Assembly: GCA_027019175.1 (NCBI GenBank)
Contig: JALUXB010000019.1
Location: forward strand, 1-64,000
Direction of reading: 5' to 3'
Source: Sulfurovum sp.
GTDB lineage: Bacteria > Campylobacterota > Campylobacteria > Campylobacterales > Sulfurovaceae
Length of the DNA: 64,000 nt
Made by a program: the position numbers and the translations under genes. Below are positions 25,671 through 34,406 of the stretch, piece after piece. Below the pieces are notes generated by a model. That model did no database searches and was not told the DNA's origin. It worked only from the letters and a program-made list of their open reading frames with translations. Position 1 is the stretch's first letter. Every line of letters begins with the position of its first letter.

Positions 25671-25759
25671 GTAGGGTGCGTAATCACGCACCGTTTATTT
25701 ATTTCAATATATAGCCTTGCGGCAATCTCTTTTAAGTGGTGCGTGACTACGCACCCTAC
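25671..25759. repeat. BIME between rpe and trpF
   Basis: Arm 1 at 25671-25692 and inverted arm 2 at 25738-25759 with a 45-bp AT-rich spacer. It fills nearly the whole gap between the trpF start and the rpe stop. Arm 1 creates a false in-frame GTG start for trpF. Confidence 0.85.
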
Positions 25760-25771
25760 ATTATTTCCTTA

Positions 25772-26413
25772 TTACTTCAATGAAGCAATCGCCTCTTTGA
25801 CCCCTTTGGGGTGCCTGTAGACATACGACCCTGCTACCACGACATCCACGCCGGCCTCGGCAAGCTGCTTGACATTGACATCATTGACACCGCCGTCCAC
25901 TTCAATAAGACAGTCGGGATTGCGTTTTTCGATGAGTGCCTTTAAGCGCTGCGCTTTTTCGATAACAGAAGGGATGAATTTCTGTCCGCCAAAACCCGGG
26001 TTGACACTCATCAACAGCACCATATCGAGATCTTCAAGCAAAAACTCTACCGCTTCGGGCAAGGTATGGGGGTTGAGTACAATAGAAGGGCGGATACCCA
26101 GAGAGCGGATCTTCTGAATGAGGCGATGCGGATGCTTCTCTTCTTCAATATGAAACGAAATAAACTCCGGTTTCAGCGGGGCAAACAGATCGACAAAAAA
26201 GCTGTTGTTCTCCACCATAAGGTGGATGTCAAGCGGTTTTGTCGCCGCTTTGGCAACCGCATCGACCACAACGGGTCCAATGGTCAGATTGGGGACGAAG
26301 TGTCCATCCATCACATCGACATGGACAAGGTCACATCCGCCGTTACAGACAGCCCTGACATCTTCGGCAAGCTTGCCAAAATCTGCCGATAAAATACTTG
26401 GCGCTACTAACAT
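25772..26413 (-). CDS. rpe: Ribulose-phosphate 3-epimerase
   Basis: A 213-residue TIM barrel that interconverts ribulose-5-phosphate and xylulose-5-phosphate, needed for the pentose phosphate route. Motifs: VAPSILSADFGKL, LVHVDVMDGHFVPNLTIGP (metal-binding H and D), and LLMSVNPGFGGQKFI. I start at ATG 26413, with AAGGA 7 nt upstream; the track's extra 44 residues do not belong to the family. Confidence 0.94.
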   Translation of the reverse strand: MLVAPSILSADFGKLAEDVRAVCNGGCDLVHVDVMDGHFVPNLTIGPVVVDAVAKAATKPLDIHLMVENNSFFVDLFAPLKPEFISFHIEEEKHPHRLIQKIRSLGIRPSIVLNPHTLPEAVEFLLEDLDMVLLMSVNPGFGGQKFIPSVIEKAQRLKALIEKRNPDCLIEVDGGVNDVNVKQLAEAGVDVVVAGSYVYRHPKGVKEAIASLK

Positions 26414-26578
26414 ATCATGATCCTTCAAATGACTTTCGTGATTATAGCAAAAGCCGGCTTTGGATGCTTTACGTACAGCACTTAAGCGTAATTTATGGAT
26501 TGCTTGTATATAATTCGCCACAAAATATTCGGGGCTGCATAGCATCTATGCCGTCTACATTACACACAAGGTATCACC

Positions 26579-26788
26579 ATGGCAAGAAAATGTTCAGTAA
26601 GTGGCAAAGGTCCACTGGTAGGAAACAACGTTTCACACGCGCACAACAAAACAAAAAGAAGACAGCTCCCAAACCTGAGATCTGTCAAGGTCACACTTGA
26701 AGACGGTACAACAAAACGTATCAAAGTTGCAGCTTCAACACTCAGAACAATGAAGAAAAAAGCAGCTCAGGCAGCTGTTGCTAACTAA
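26579..26788 (+). CDS. rpmB: 50S ribosomal protein L28
   Basis: 69 residues beginning [33 protein letters not shown], the L28 signature. AAGG stands upstream. Only one cysteine is present, so there is no zinc-ribbon. It precedes a K+ channel gene; I recall the same neighbour pair in Helicobacter pylori (HP0491/HP0490). Confidence 0.96.
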   Translation: MARKCSVSGKGPLVGNNVSHAHNKTKRRQLPNLRSVKVTLEDGTTKRIKVAASTLRTMKKKAAQAAVAN

Positions 26789-26821
26789 TTTCTCAGATAG
26801 GAGAGGGTATACTCTCTTATC

Positions 26822-27952
26822 ATGACCTCACTGGAAAAATTCAAAAAGTTTCTCGGCTGGAGAAGCGCACCCAAACCGCATATTACACTGAATGACGAGT
26901 ATTACGGTCATTTAGCCCCCTTTAGACTTCCGCTTATACTTACCGTATTGATGATGCTGATCGGCACGATCGGTTATATGGTCATTGATCATTTCACTTT
27001 GATGAACGCCATTTACCAGACGGGGATCACCTTTACCACCGTCGGCTACGGAGAGATACAGCCCATTTCCGATTTGGGACGTATTTTTACCATTACCCTG
27101 ATCATCTTCGGTTTTGTCGTCTTTTCCATCGCAGTAGGAATTATTGCTGAAGTTGTCAAAAAGGGAGAGTTTCAAAAAACCGCCAAGGAGCGAAAAATGC
27201 TTTACGAGATTGCCAGACTCAAGCATCACTTTGTTGTCTGCTACCACAACGAATTTACCATACAGGTTACCAAGCAGCTGAGAGCCAACCACATTCCCTT
27301 TGTTGTCGTCGACCCCCGCGAAGACCTTGAAGAGATCGCCAAAAAGCATAAATACCCCTATTATGTTTCGGCAGAACCGCATACCGAAGTGGGTATTTTA
27401 AAATCCCATCTCTCTTCGGCAAAAGGAATGATTACCCTTGCGGACAATGTTGCAGACAACATTGCCACAATTGCTTCTGCACGCCTCTATGAACGTGAGA
27501 TCGGCCGCATGAGGAAGTATCTCATTATTGCCAATGCAAAAAGTTACGAAGATGAACAAAAACTGCAGAAACTTGGAGCGGACAAGGTCGTTACCGCTAC
27601 CAAACTGATGGCACAGCGTATCAATGCCATGGCGGCACGTCCTGATATGGAAAACCTGCTGCAGGAGTTCCTTTACAAAAAAGATACACCGCTTGACATG
27701 GAAGAGGCAAAAGTTTCCAAAACATCCTGGTTAACCCTCAAAAAGATCAAAGCCGCACGTTTCAGGGATATTGCCAATGTTACCATTATCGGCATCCGCC
27801 AAAAGGACGGCAGATTCATTCCTATGCCCAAGGGAGACACTATTATAATGCCTGAATCCAAACTATTGCTCATTGGTACCGGTGACGGTATACGCAAAGC
27901 CAAAAAAATCATTCGGAAAAAAGCCAAACCCGAAGAGCTGAAATATATCTAA
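26822..27952 (+). CDS. HpKchA-like potassium channel with RCK domain
   Basis: A 376-residue two-helix K+ channel. Helices lie at ~34-54 and ~82-104, with the selectivity filter TTVGYGE between them. The cytoplasmic part is a TrkA-N/RCK domain (~135-260) and a TrkA-C-like domain (NVTIIGIRQKDGRFIPMP...LLLIGTGDG). The Rossmann glycine loop normally GxGxxG reads VVCYHNEFT, so nucleotide binding of the usual kind may be lost. It is probably for potassium uptake or homeostasis at the inner membrane. Confidence 0.88.
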   Translation: MTSLEKFKKFLGWRSAPKPHITLNDEYYGHLAPFRLPLILTVLMMLIGTIGYMVIDHFTLMNAIYQTGITFTTVGYGEIQPISDLGRIFTITLIIFGFVVFSIAVGIIAEVVKKGEFQKTAKERKMLYEIARLKHHFVVCYHNEFTIQVTKQLRANHIPFVVVDPREDLEEIAKKHKYPYYVSAEPHTEVGILKSHLSSAKGMITLADNVADNIATIASARLYEREIGRMRKYLIIANAKSYEDEQKLQKLGADKVVTATKLMAQRINAMAARPDMENLLQEFLYKKDTPLDMEEAKVSKTSWLTLKKIKAARFRDIANVTIIGIRQKDGRFIPMPKGDTIIMPESKLLLIGTGDGIRKAKKIIRKKAKPEELKYI

Positions 27953-27968
27953 TTCAAAAGGTACTTTT

Positions 27969-29165
27969 ATGTCGAACTATTCAATTACACCGCTTGAAGG
28001 CGGACTTGCCAATGTTAACGGCTTTTACTGTGATGCTGTCAATGTCGGTATGCGCCCGGATGCCTCACAGGGGGATGTTGCCTTTATCCGATCTGAAACA
28101 CTTTGCAATGTCAATGCCGTTTTTACCACAAACCGTTTTCAGGCCGCCCCTATTAAACACTTCCAGCGTTACGAAGAGGGATTTCAAACCAATTTTGTAC
28201 TGGTAAACGCCAAGAATGCCAATGCTATGACGGGAGAAAAAGGCATAGAAGACATTTATACCATTATGTCCGCCCTCTCTTCCAAAATAGAAGTTGTCAA
28301 TCCGGTCATGAGTTCAACAGGGGTTATCGGCTACCGTCTTCCGGTAGAGAAGATTACCTCTGCATTTGGAAAGTTTGATTTTTATGCCAAAAATTCAGAT
28401 GCTGCTGCCCGAGCCATCATGACCACGGACAGCTTCAAAAAAGAACTTGCCTGTCGTGTCACCCTTGAGGATGGTACACACTTTCATCTTGCTGCCATCT
28501 GTAAAGGTGCCGGAATGATCAACCCTGCGATGGCAACCATGCTCTGCTTCGTTATCACTGATGCTGATGTTCCCAAAGCCGATATGGATGCCCTGATTAA
28601 AAGTGCTGCTGACCGCTCCTTTAACCGCATCTCTGTCGATGGAGACACCTCCACTAACGATACGGTGATGCTTCTTGCAAACGGTAACACCGGGAACTAC
28701 AACAAAGAAGCGTTTTCCGAAGCACTCAATGAGATGCTTTTCAAGCTTGCCATGATGATTCTCCGTGACGGAGAGGGAGCCAACAAGCTGGTTGCTTTTG
28801 AAGTTACCGGAGCTGCCAGCAATGAAGAAGCAGAACGTGCCGCCAGAGCGCTGAGCAATTCACTGCTGGTAAAAACAGCACTTTTTGGAGAAGACCCGAA
28901 TTGGGGACGCATCGCCTCTACCATCGGTGCCAGCGGCATTACCTGTGACGACACCACACTTACCATTCACTACGATGACCTGCTCATCTACTCCGACACC
29001 CATCGGGAACTCGACAAAGAGCGTGAAAAGCAGGCCTATGCCATTATGAAACAGGAAGCGTTTGCCGTCCGGTGTGATCTTGGTATTGGGGAAGGGAGCT
29101 TTACCGCCTATGGCTGTGATCTCAGTTATGAGTATGTCAAGATCAATGCCGAATACAGAACATAA
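27969..29165 (+). CDS. argJ: Glutamate N-acetyltransferase / amino-acid acetyltransferase
   Basis: A 398-residue enzyme of the arginine pathway that moves the acetyl group from N-acetylornithine to glutamate. It is made as a precursor that cleaves itself at the conserved threonine in KGAGMINPAMATMLCF, giving alpha and beta chains. EDPNWGRI and the GxxGxxE-like C-terminal region also fit. Whether it also uses acetyl-CoA (bifunctional) cannot be told from sequence. AAAGG precedes the ATG. Confidence 0.95.
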   Translation: MSNYSITPLEGGLANVNGFYCDAVNVGMRPDASQGDVAFIRSETLCNVNAVFTTNRFQAAPIKHFQRYEEGFQTNFVLVNAKNANAMTGEKGIEDIYTIMSALSSKIEVVNPVMSSTGVIGYRLPVEKITSAFGKFDFYAKNSDAAARAIMTTDSFKKELACRVTLEDGTHFHLAAICKGAGMINPAMATMLCFVITDADVPKADMDALIKSAADRSFNRISVDGDTSTNDTVMLLANGNTGNYNKEAFSEALNEMLFKLAMMILRDGEGANKLVAFEVTGAASNEEAERAARALSNSLLVKTALFGEDPNWGRIASTIGASGITCDDTTLTIHYDDLLIYSDTHRELDKEREKQAYAIMKQEAFAVRCDLGIGEGSFTAYGCDLSYEYVKINAEYRT

Positions 29166-29256
29166 TGCTTTTTATTTTAAATTTGGACATGTGATTTTTC
29201 ACCACTCTGTTATTGCAAAAAAGCTATAATACGGAAAATATACACAGGAGCGCCAC

Positions 29257-29484
29257 ATGTTACATGAATACAGAGACGAAATCCACGAACTCAAACAGCA
29301 GAATGCACACTTTGCAAAAATTTTTGAAAAGCACAATGAACTTGATCAGAAGATCGAAGATGCGGAAGCAGGTCGTATCCCTATGACAGACCTGGAGCTG
29401 GAAACACTGAAAAAAGAGAAACTTCTACTTAAAGACGAAGCATACAAAATGATTCTTGACTATAAAAAAAGCAAAGAAGCATAA
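29257..29484 (+). CDS. YdcH/DUF465-family small protein
   Basis: 75 residues, mostly helical: EYRDEIHELKQQNAHFAKIFEKHNELDQKI then LETLKKEKLLLKDEAYKMI. This matches the DUF465 (YdcH) pattern with the F..(IF)..H-NELD motif. Function unknown. A TATAAT box (~29224) and AGGAG upstream of the ATG support expression. Confidence 0.85.
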   Translation: MLHEYRDEIHELKQQNAHFAKIFEKHNELDQKIEDAEAGRIPMTDLELETLKKEKLLLKDEAYKMILDYKKSKEA

Positions 29485-29488
29485 CCGC

Positions 29489-29508
29489 AGCGGGGATACT
29501 CTCCCGCT
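29489..29508 (+). terminator. Possible terminator hairpin after ydcH-like gene
   Basis: AGCGGG and CCCGCT form a 6-bp GC-rich stem around an 8-nt loop, 5 bp after the stop codon. The downstream tract is T- and C-rich but not a clean T-run, so efficiency is uncertain. Confidence 0.45.
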
Positions 29509-29577
29509 TGACCCCTTCCATTTTCTCCATTTTTACATTTATGCATTCCTTTTATCTTTTAAGCGAGTACCCTGACC

Positions 29578-30937
29578 ATGGCCACATTCAACACAATTCC
29601 AAATCTTTCAAAAGCACTCAGTGACACACTTCAAGCACAACAGTTTACAACCATGACCATGGTACAGGAACGTTCTATTCCTCTTATTTTACAGGGAAAA
29701 GACCTTTTGGTACAGTCCAAAACCGGTTCAGGCAAAACACTGGCTTTTGCACTTCCTTCTCTTATGATGACCAATCTCGAGAAGAATACCCCTCAGACAT
29801 TAATCATTACTCCTACCCGTGAACTTGCAGAACAGATTGCCACACAGATACAAACCCTTGCCGCTGCCCTCCCTAATTTCAAAACCGTTACACTTTATGG
29901 CGGTGTACCGCTGCGCAATCAGGCAAACTCACTTGTCAAAGGGGGGACATCTGCTTATCGGTACGCCGGGACGGCTTTTGGATCATCTTTCCAAAGGAAC
30001 ACTTGAGCTTAAAAGTATTGAACGCATTGTACTTGACGAAGCCGACCGAATGCTTGAAATGGGGTTTTACGATGATATTTTAAAGATTGTTTCACAGGCA
30101 AAAAATACAAAACAGCGTCTGCTGTTTTCCGCTACCTTCCCCGATAAAATAAAAACACTGGCACAAACATTCCTTCATGCACCGGAAGTCATCTCCGTAA
30201 CACCGGAACATCAAGAGGGACAGATTGAAGCATATGTCATCACAACCCGTGACAAACCCAAAACACTGCAACAGATCATCAATCTCTACAGGCCGAACTC
30301 TCTCCTCATTTTTTGTAACACCAAAGCCGATACCATTGCATTGGCCCAAAGACTGCAACAGGAGGGACATGCAGTCACAACCATACATGGTGATTTGGAC
30401 CAGGAGGCCCGTCAGGAGGCCATTATCAAATTTTCTAACGGTTCTTCTCCCGTGCTTGTTGCGACAGATGTTGCTTCACGCGGTATCGACATTGACAATG
30501 TTAAACTGGTTGTCAACTATGATCTTCCTTTTGACAAAGAGGTTTACACCCATCGCATTGGACGTACAGGACGGGCAGGGAGTACAGGAAGAGCCGTCTC
30601 ACTGTATACATCCGGCAGCACCAAAACAGCATATATTCTAAACGAAGCAAAAAAACTTGAACTTGACAACACCCAAAACAGCCGTAATTTTAAAATAGTG
30701 TCACATGTTGAGACCATCGCTCTAAATGGCGGTAAAAAACAAAAACTGCGTAAAGGCGATATACTGGGTACCTTCTGCAAGGAGATGGGTCTGGAGCCTG
30801 AACAGATTGGTGCCATTACACTGATGGCCAACCGTACCTATATCGCCATTGATAATCATGTTTTGAAAAAGGTACTGAAAATGCTTAAATCAACACGTAT
30901 CAAAAAGAAAAAATATATTGCATGGATTGTAGATTAA
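29578..30937 (+). pseudogene. DbpA-like DEAD-box RNA helicase, frameshifted at a G6 tract
   Basis: Two frames together make one ~452-residue helicase. Frame 1 (to ~29946) has TTMTMVQERSIP (Q motif), KTGSGKTLAF (Walker A) and TPTRELAEQI. Frame 2 continues GGHLLIGTPGRLLDHL, VLDEADRMLEMGF, LFSATFPDKI, RGIDIDNV and HRIGRTGRAG, then a DbpA-type RNA-binding domain (RKGDILGTFCKE...TYIAID). The switch is at AAAGGGGGGAC (29938-29948): five Gs would keep one frame. It could be a sequencing error, a recent inactivation, or a slippage-controlled gene. Everything else looks intact. Confidence 0.85.
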
Positions 30938-31551
30938 TCATCACCGAGAATCTCTTTTTTCCGTTTTTGCCGCACCACATAAAACAGTGTAATAAACACA
31001 ATACTCACCAGCGCAATCACCGTTGCCGTGTGCAGATATTGTGAAATGAGTGCTGCATTTGAACCCACCAGGTAGCCCACTGCCACAAGTACAATGACCC
31101 ATATGCCAGCGCCCAGCGCCGAATAAAAAGAAAATTTAAAAAGATTCATACGTGCCAACCCCGCAGGCAGAGAAATGAGCTGTCTGATTCCGGGGATAAG
31201 CCGCCCGTTAAATGTTGAAAGTTCTCCATGCTTTTGGAAGAAAGCTTCAAGTTTATCAAGGGTTTCCCGTTTGACAAAAAAATATCTACCATACTTTAGC
31301 AGAAACCTGCGTCCAAAATGCATTGCAATATAGTAGTTGAAAAGTGCCCCCGCAAGCGATCCTGCAATGCCGATAAGGACAACAAGGTACAGGTTCATCT
31401 CTCCCTGGTAGGCAAGGTAGCCGGCAGGAATCATGATCACTTCGCTGGGAAAGGGGAAGAAGGTACTCTCAAGGAACATCAGTAAGAAAATGCCCCAGTA
31501 GCCCATTGCGCCAATGGTATCGACCAGAAAGGCGGCAATGTCGTGAAGCAT
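30934..31551 (-). CDS. DedA-family membrane protein
   Basis: 205 residues with about five membrane segments and the DedA hallmark FNGRLIPGIRQLISLPAGLARM. Early acidic FLESTFFPFPSEVIMIPAG is also typical. Family members are implicated in lipid-carrier (undecaprenyl phosphate) or phospholipid translocation and proton-motive-force homeostasis. It is 5 bp downstream of accA and convergent with the helicase gene, overlapping it by 4 bp. Confidence 0.88.
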   Translation of the reverse strand: MLHDIAAFLVDTIGAMGYWGIFLLMFLESTFFPFPSEVIMIPAGYLAYQGEMNLYLVVLIGIAGSLAGALFNYYIAMHFGRRFLLKYGRYFFVKRETLDKLEAFFQKHGELSTFNGRLIPGIRQLISLPAGLARMNLFKFSFYSALGAGIWVIVLVAVGYLVGSNAALISQYLHTATVIALVSIVFITLFYVVRQKRKKEILGDD

Positions 31552-31556
31552 CGGTG

Positions 31557-32492
31557 CTATTCGCTGTAGGCACCCACAGAGGTGAGTCTTTCATAGCGTT
31601 TTTCAAGCAATTCATCTGTCGAAAGTTCCTGTAGTTCCTTGACAGTCTCAAGGAAATAGGTTTTCAACACTTCCGCTGCCGCTTTTTTGTCACGGTGTGC
31701 ACCGATAAGCGGTTCATCGAGCACATCGTCGATCAGCTTGTGCTCAAGGAGATCATTCGGGGTAATCTTGAGTGCTTTGGTCGCAGTTTCCACTTTGCTT
31801 GGGTCATTCCATAGAATTGCAGAACATCCTTCCGGGGAAATGACTGCAAAGATTGAATATCGCATCATTGCCAGTCTGTCCGCCACACCGATGGCAAGTG
31901 CACCACCGGAACCGCCTTCACCGATGACCACAGAAACCATCGGTACTTTCGTTGCAGCAAATTCAAAAAGGTTTCTGGCGATCGCTTCACTCTGTCCGCG
32001 TTCTTCCGCACCCAGTCCGGGGTAGGCACCCGGAGTGTCCACAAGCATCAGAACAGGAATGTTAAATTTTTCCGCAAGTCTGACTGCCCGCAGCGCTTTA
32101 CGGTACCCTTCAGGATTTGGCATACCGAAGTTACGTTTGATCTTGTTTTTGACCCCACGCCCTTTCTGTTCCCCAATGACCATTGTTTTCTGACCGTCAA
32201 TCCATCCCATATAACACAAAATGGCAGGATCGTCGCGGAAAGCACGGTCACCATGAATCTCATAGGGGTTATCGAGGATCATTTTGATATAGTCGAGCGC
32301 ATAAGGTCTGTCAGGGTGTCTGGCTAACTGGAGTTTCTGATAGTCACTCAGTGAACCAAAGGTTTTTTCAACCTCTTTTTGCAGCTCTTTTTGCAGTTTT
32401 TCCACCTGTTCAAGGTTGGCAACGGCATGGGCAGAGACAATCTCTTCTTGTAACTTTTCAATCTTGCTCTCAAAATCCAGATAGGTTGCCAT
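31557..32492 (-). CDS. accA: Acetyl-CoA carboxylase carboxyltransferase subunit alpha
   Basis: 311 residues; with AccD it moves CO2 from biotin to acetyl-CoA, making malonyl-CoA for fatty acid synthesis. Typical sequences: [43 protein letters not shown], and the oxyanion/CoA region [22 protein letters not shown]. It lies directly downstream of fabF and acpP, so this is a fatty-acid operon acpP-fabF-accA. Confidence 0.96.
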   Translation of the reverse strand: MATYLDFESKIEKLQEEIVSAHAVANLEQVEKLQKELQKEVEKTFGSLSDYQKLQLARHPDRPYALDYIKMILDNPYEIHGDRAFRDDPAILCYMGWIDGQKTMVIGEQKGRGVKNKIKRNFGMPNPEGYRKALRAVRLAEKFNIPVLMLVDTPGAYPGLGAEERGQSEAIARNLFEFAATKVPMVSVVIGEGGSGGALAIGVADRLAMMRYSIFAVISPEGCSAILWNDPSKVETATKALKITPNDLLEHKLIDDVLDEPLIGAHRDKKAAAEVLKTYFLETVKELQELSTDELLEKRYERLTSVGAYSE

Positions 32493-32506
32493 CGCTGATC
32501 CTTCCC

Positions 32507-33724
32507 TTATACTTTTCTGAAAATGACAACACCGTTAGTACCGCCAAATCCAAAGGAGTTGCTCATTACTGTATTGAGTTCTGCTTTTCTCGCTTCATTT
32601 GGTACATAGTCAAGATCACAGTTCTCATCAGGTGTCGTGTAGTTAATAGTTGGAGGCAGAACACCGTCTCTCATAGCCATAAGTGAAACAACAGCTTCAA
32701 TGGCTCCCGCAGCACCAAGACAGTGACCGACCTGCCCCTTGATAGAACTGACAGGAGGACAGTTTTCCTTACCGCCGAAGAGCTCTTTAAGCGCTGCAGT
32801 TTCATTTTTGTCATTGACCGGTGTAGAAGTACCGTGTGCATTGACATAATCAACTTTTGGATTACCTGCCATGTTGTAGGCCATTTTCATTGCACGCAGC
32901 GGGCCGTCCATTGTCGGTGTAGTAATATGGTTCGCATCACCACTTTCACCAAAGCCTATGATCTCGCCATAAATGGTTGCACCACGCGCTACAGCATCTT
33001 CATAGGTTTCAAGTACCAAGGCTGCGGCACCTTCGCCCATCACAAAACCGTCACGATCCGCATCGAATGGTCTGGAAGATGCTTGCGGGTCATCATTTCT
33101 GGTTGACAGGGCTTTCATTGCAGCAAAACCGCCGACACCGGCTGCACAGATCGCCGCTTCGGCACCCACAACCAGCATTTTGTCCGCGGTTCCGATCATA
33201 ATCGATTTGGTCGCTTCACCAATCGCATGGGTTCCTGCTGCACAGGCAGTGACAGAAGAGAGATTCGGCCCTTTGAGTGTATGGTCGATAGAGACAAATC
33301 CGCCCAGCATATTGACAAGAGAAGAGGGAATGAAGAATGGAGAGATTCTTCTCGGACCGCGTGTTGCCGCGATTACCGAATTTTTTTCAATATTGATCAG
33401 ACCGCCGATCCCTGAAGCTGACGCTACACCAAAACGGTCTTTGTCAATATCATCACCAAAATTGGCATCCGCCATCGCTTCCTGTGCCGCTTTGAGGCCA
33501 AGTTGAATGAAGCGGTCGGCTTTTTTAACCTCTTTAGGATCCATTACCGTTGTCGGATCAAAATCAGTGATCTCTCCGGCAATTTTTACACTGTGTTTTT
33601 CTGTGTCAAAAGACTCAATCAGTTTAATACCGCATTTTCCCTCTACGATTGCAGAAAATGAACTCTCTTTGTCCAACCCCAGAGAGTTGATCATTCCCAA
33701 ACCTGTTACCACTACTCTTTTCAC
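32507..33724 (-). CDS. fabF: 3-oxoacyl-[acyl-carrier-protein] synthase II
   Basis: A 405-residue condensing enzyme that elongates acyl-ACP with malonyl-ACP. The Cys-His-His triad is visible: [22 protein letters not shown], and [16 protein letters not shown]. It starts with GTG 33724 with AGGAG close upstream. It lies between acpP and accA. Confidence 0.96.
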   Translation of the reverse strand: MKRVVVTGLGMINSLGLDKESSFSAIVEGKCGIKLIESFDTEKHSVKIAGEITDFDPTTVMDPKEVKKADRFIQLGLKAAQEAMADANFGDDIDKDRFGVASASGIGGLINIEKNSVIAATRGPRRISPFFIPSSLVNMLGGFVSIDHTLKGPNLSSVTACAAGTHAIGEATKSIMIGTADKMLVVGAEAAICAAGVGGFAAMKALSTRNDDPQASSRPFDADRDGFVMGEGAAALVLETYEDAVARGATIYGEIIGFGESGDANHITTPTMDGPLRAMKMAYNMAGNPKVDYVNAHGTSTPVNDKNETAALKELFGGKENCPPVSSIKGQVGHCLGAAGAIEAVVSLMAMRDGVLPPTINYTTPDENCDLDYVPNEARKAELNTVMSNSFGFGGTNGVVIFRKV

Positions 33725-33817
33725 TGCTGCTCCTATCTGTTATTCATAAGATATAGACGAATATTCCGTACAAATACTCATCTATCTCTTACCGCTCCGC
33801 AAGGGAGGGGTAAAGGC

Positions 33818-34051
33818 TTACGCCTGTGCGCTCTCAATGAATTTGATTGCATCCGCGACAGTTGCGATCGCTTCTGCCTGATCGTCAGGAATTTCGATAT
33901 CGAACTTCTCTTCAAGTGCCATAACAAGCTCAACGACATCAAGACTGTCAGCCCCGAGATCTTCTACGAACTTAGACTCTTCTTTTACCTCATCAGGGCT
34001 CACGTTCAGTTGCTCAACAACTACCTCTTTTACATCATCAAATAATGCCAT
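33818..34051 (-). CDS. acpP: Acyl carrier protein
   Basis: 77 residues, strongly acidic. The phosphopantetheine attachment serine is in [25 protein letters not shown] precedes the ATG. It heads the acpP-fabF-accA group. In the 93-bp gap to fabF, a small hairpin (ACCGCTCC/GGGAGGGGT) could reduce read-through and help give acpP higher expression. Confidence 0.96.
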   Translation of the reverse strand: MALFDDVKEVVVEQLNVSPDEVKEESKFVEDLGADSLDVVELVMALEEKFDIEIPDDQAEAIATVADAIKFIESAQA

Positions 34052-34406
34052 TGATTACTCCTTAAGTGTGTTAAAATACACAATAGTATAGCAAAAAGTT
34101 CATAAAAAGCAGCAATTTTTCCCTGGTAGAAGAGTCATAAATACGCTTTATAGGATGTCCGGACAATCTTGACATGGCATCGTTGTATTGTCTACCAAAG
34201 ATGCATATGCCGGCTTCAAAAAAGAAAACATCCTCTAATCATGTCAGAAAGTATCTATCCAATATATTAAAATATTTGAAAGATACGAGACCTATTTGCA
34301 TATTCTTCTTACATTATTTTAAAAATTTTACTAAAATACAATAACTTTTGCTATACTTACGCATAAATAAAATATATAATCTTCATAAAGACAGGTAACG
34401 ATTACG
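34052..34406. other. AT-rich divergent intergenic region
   Basis: 355 bp between acpP and the hybrid regulator, transcribed divergently. I see no gene or REP. A 10-nt palindrome (TGTCCGGACA) occurs near 34158, and TATAAT-like boxes near 34373-34380 could drive the rightward gene. Nothing more can be supported. Confidence 0.5.

Noticed and set aside
29578-30937. Programmed ribosomal frameshift in the DEAD-box helicase
   Set aside because: The needed shift is +1 (or -2) at AAAGGGGGG, with no stop-codon or downstream stem typical of known programmed sites. An indel is simpler.
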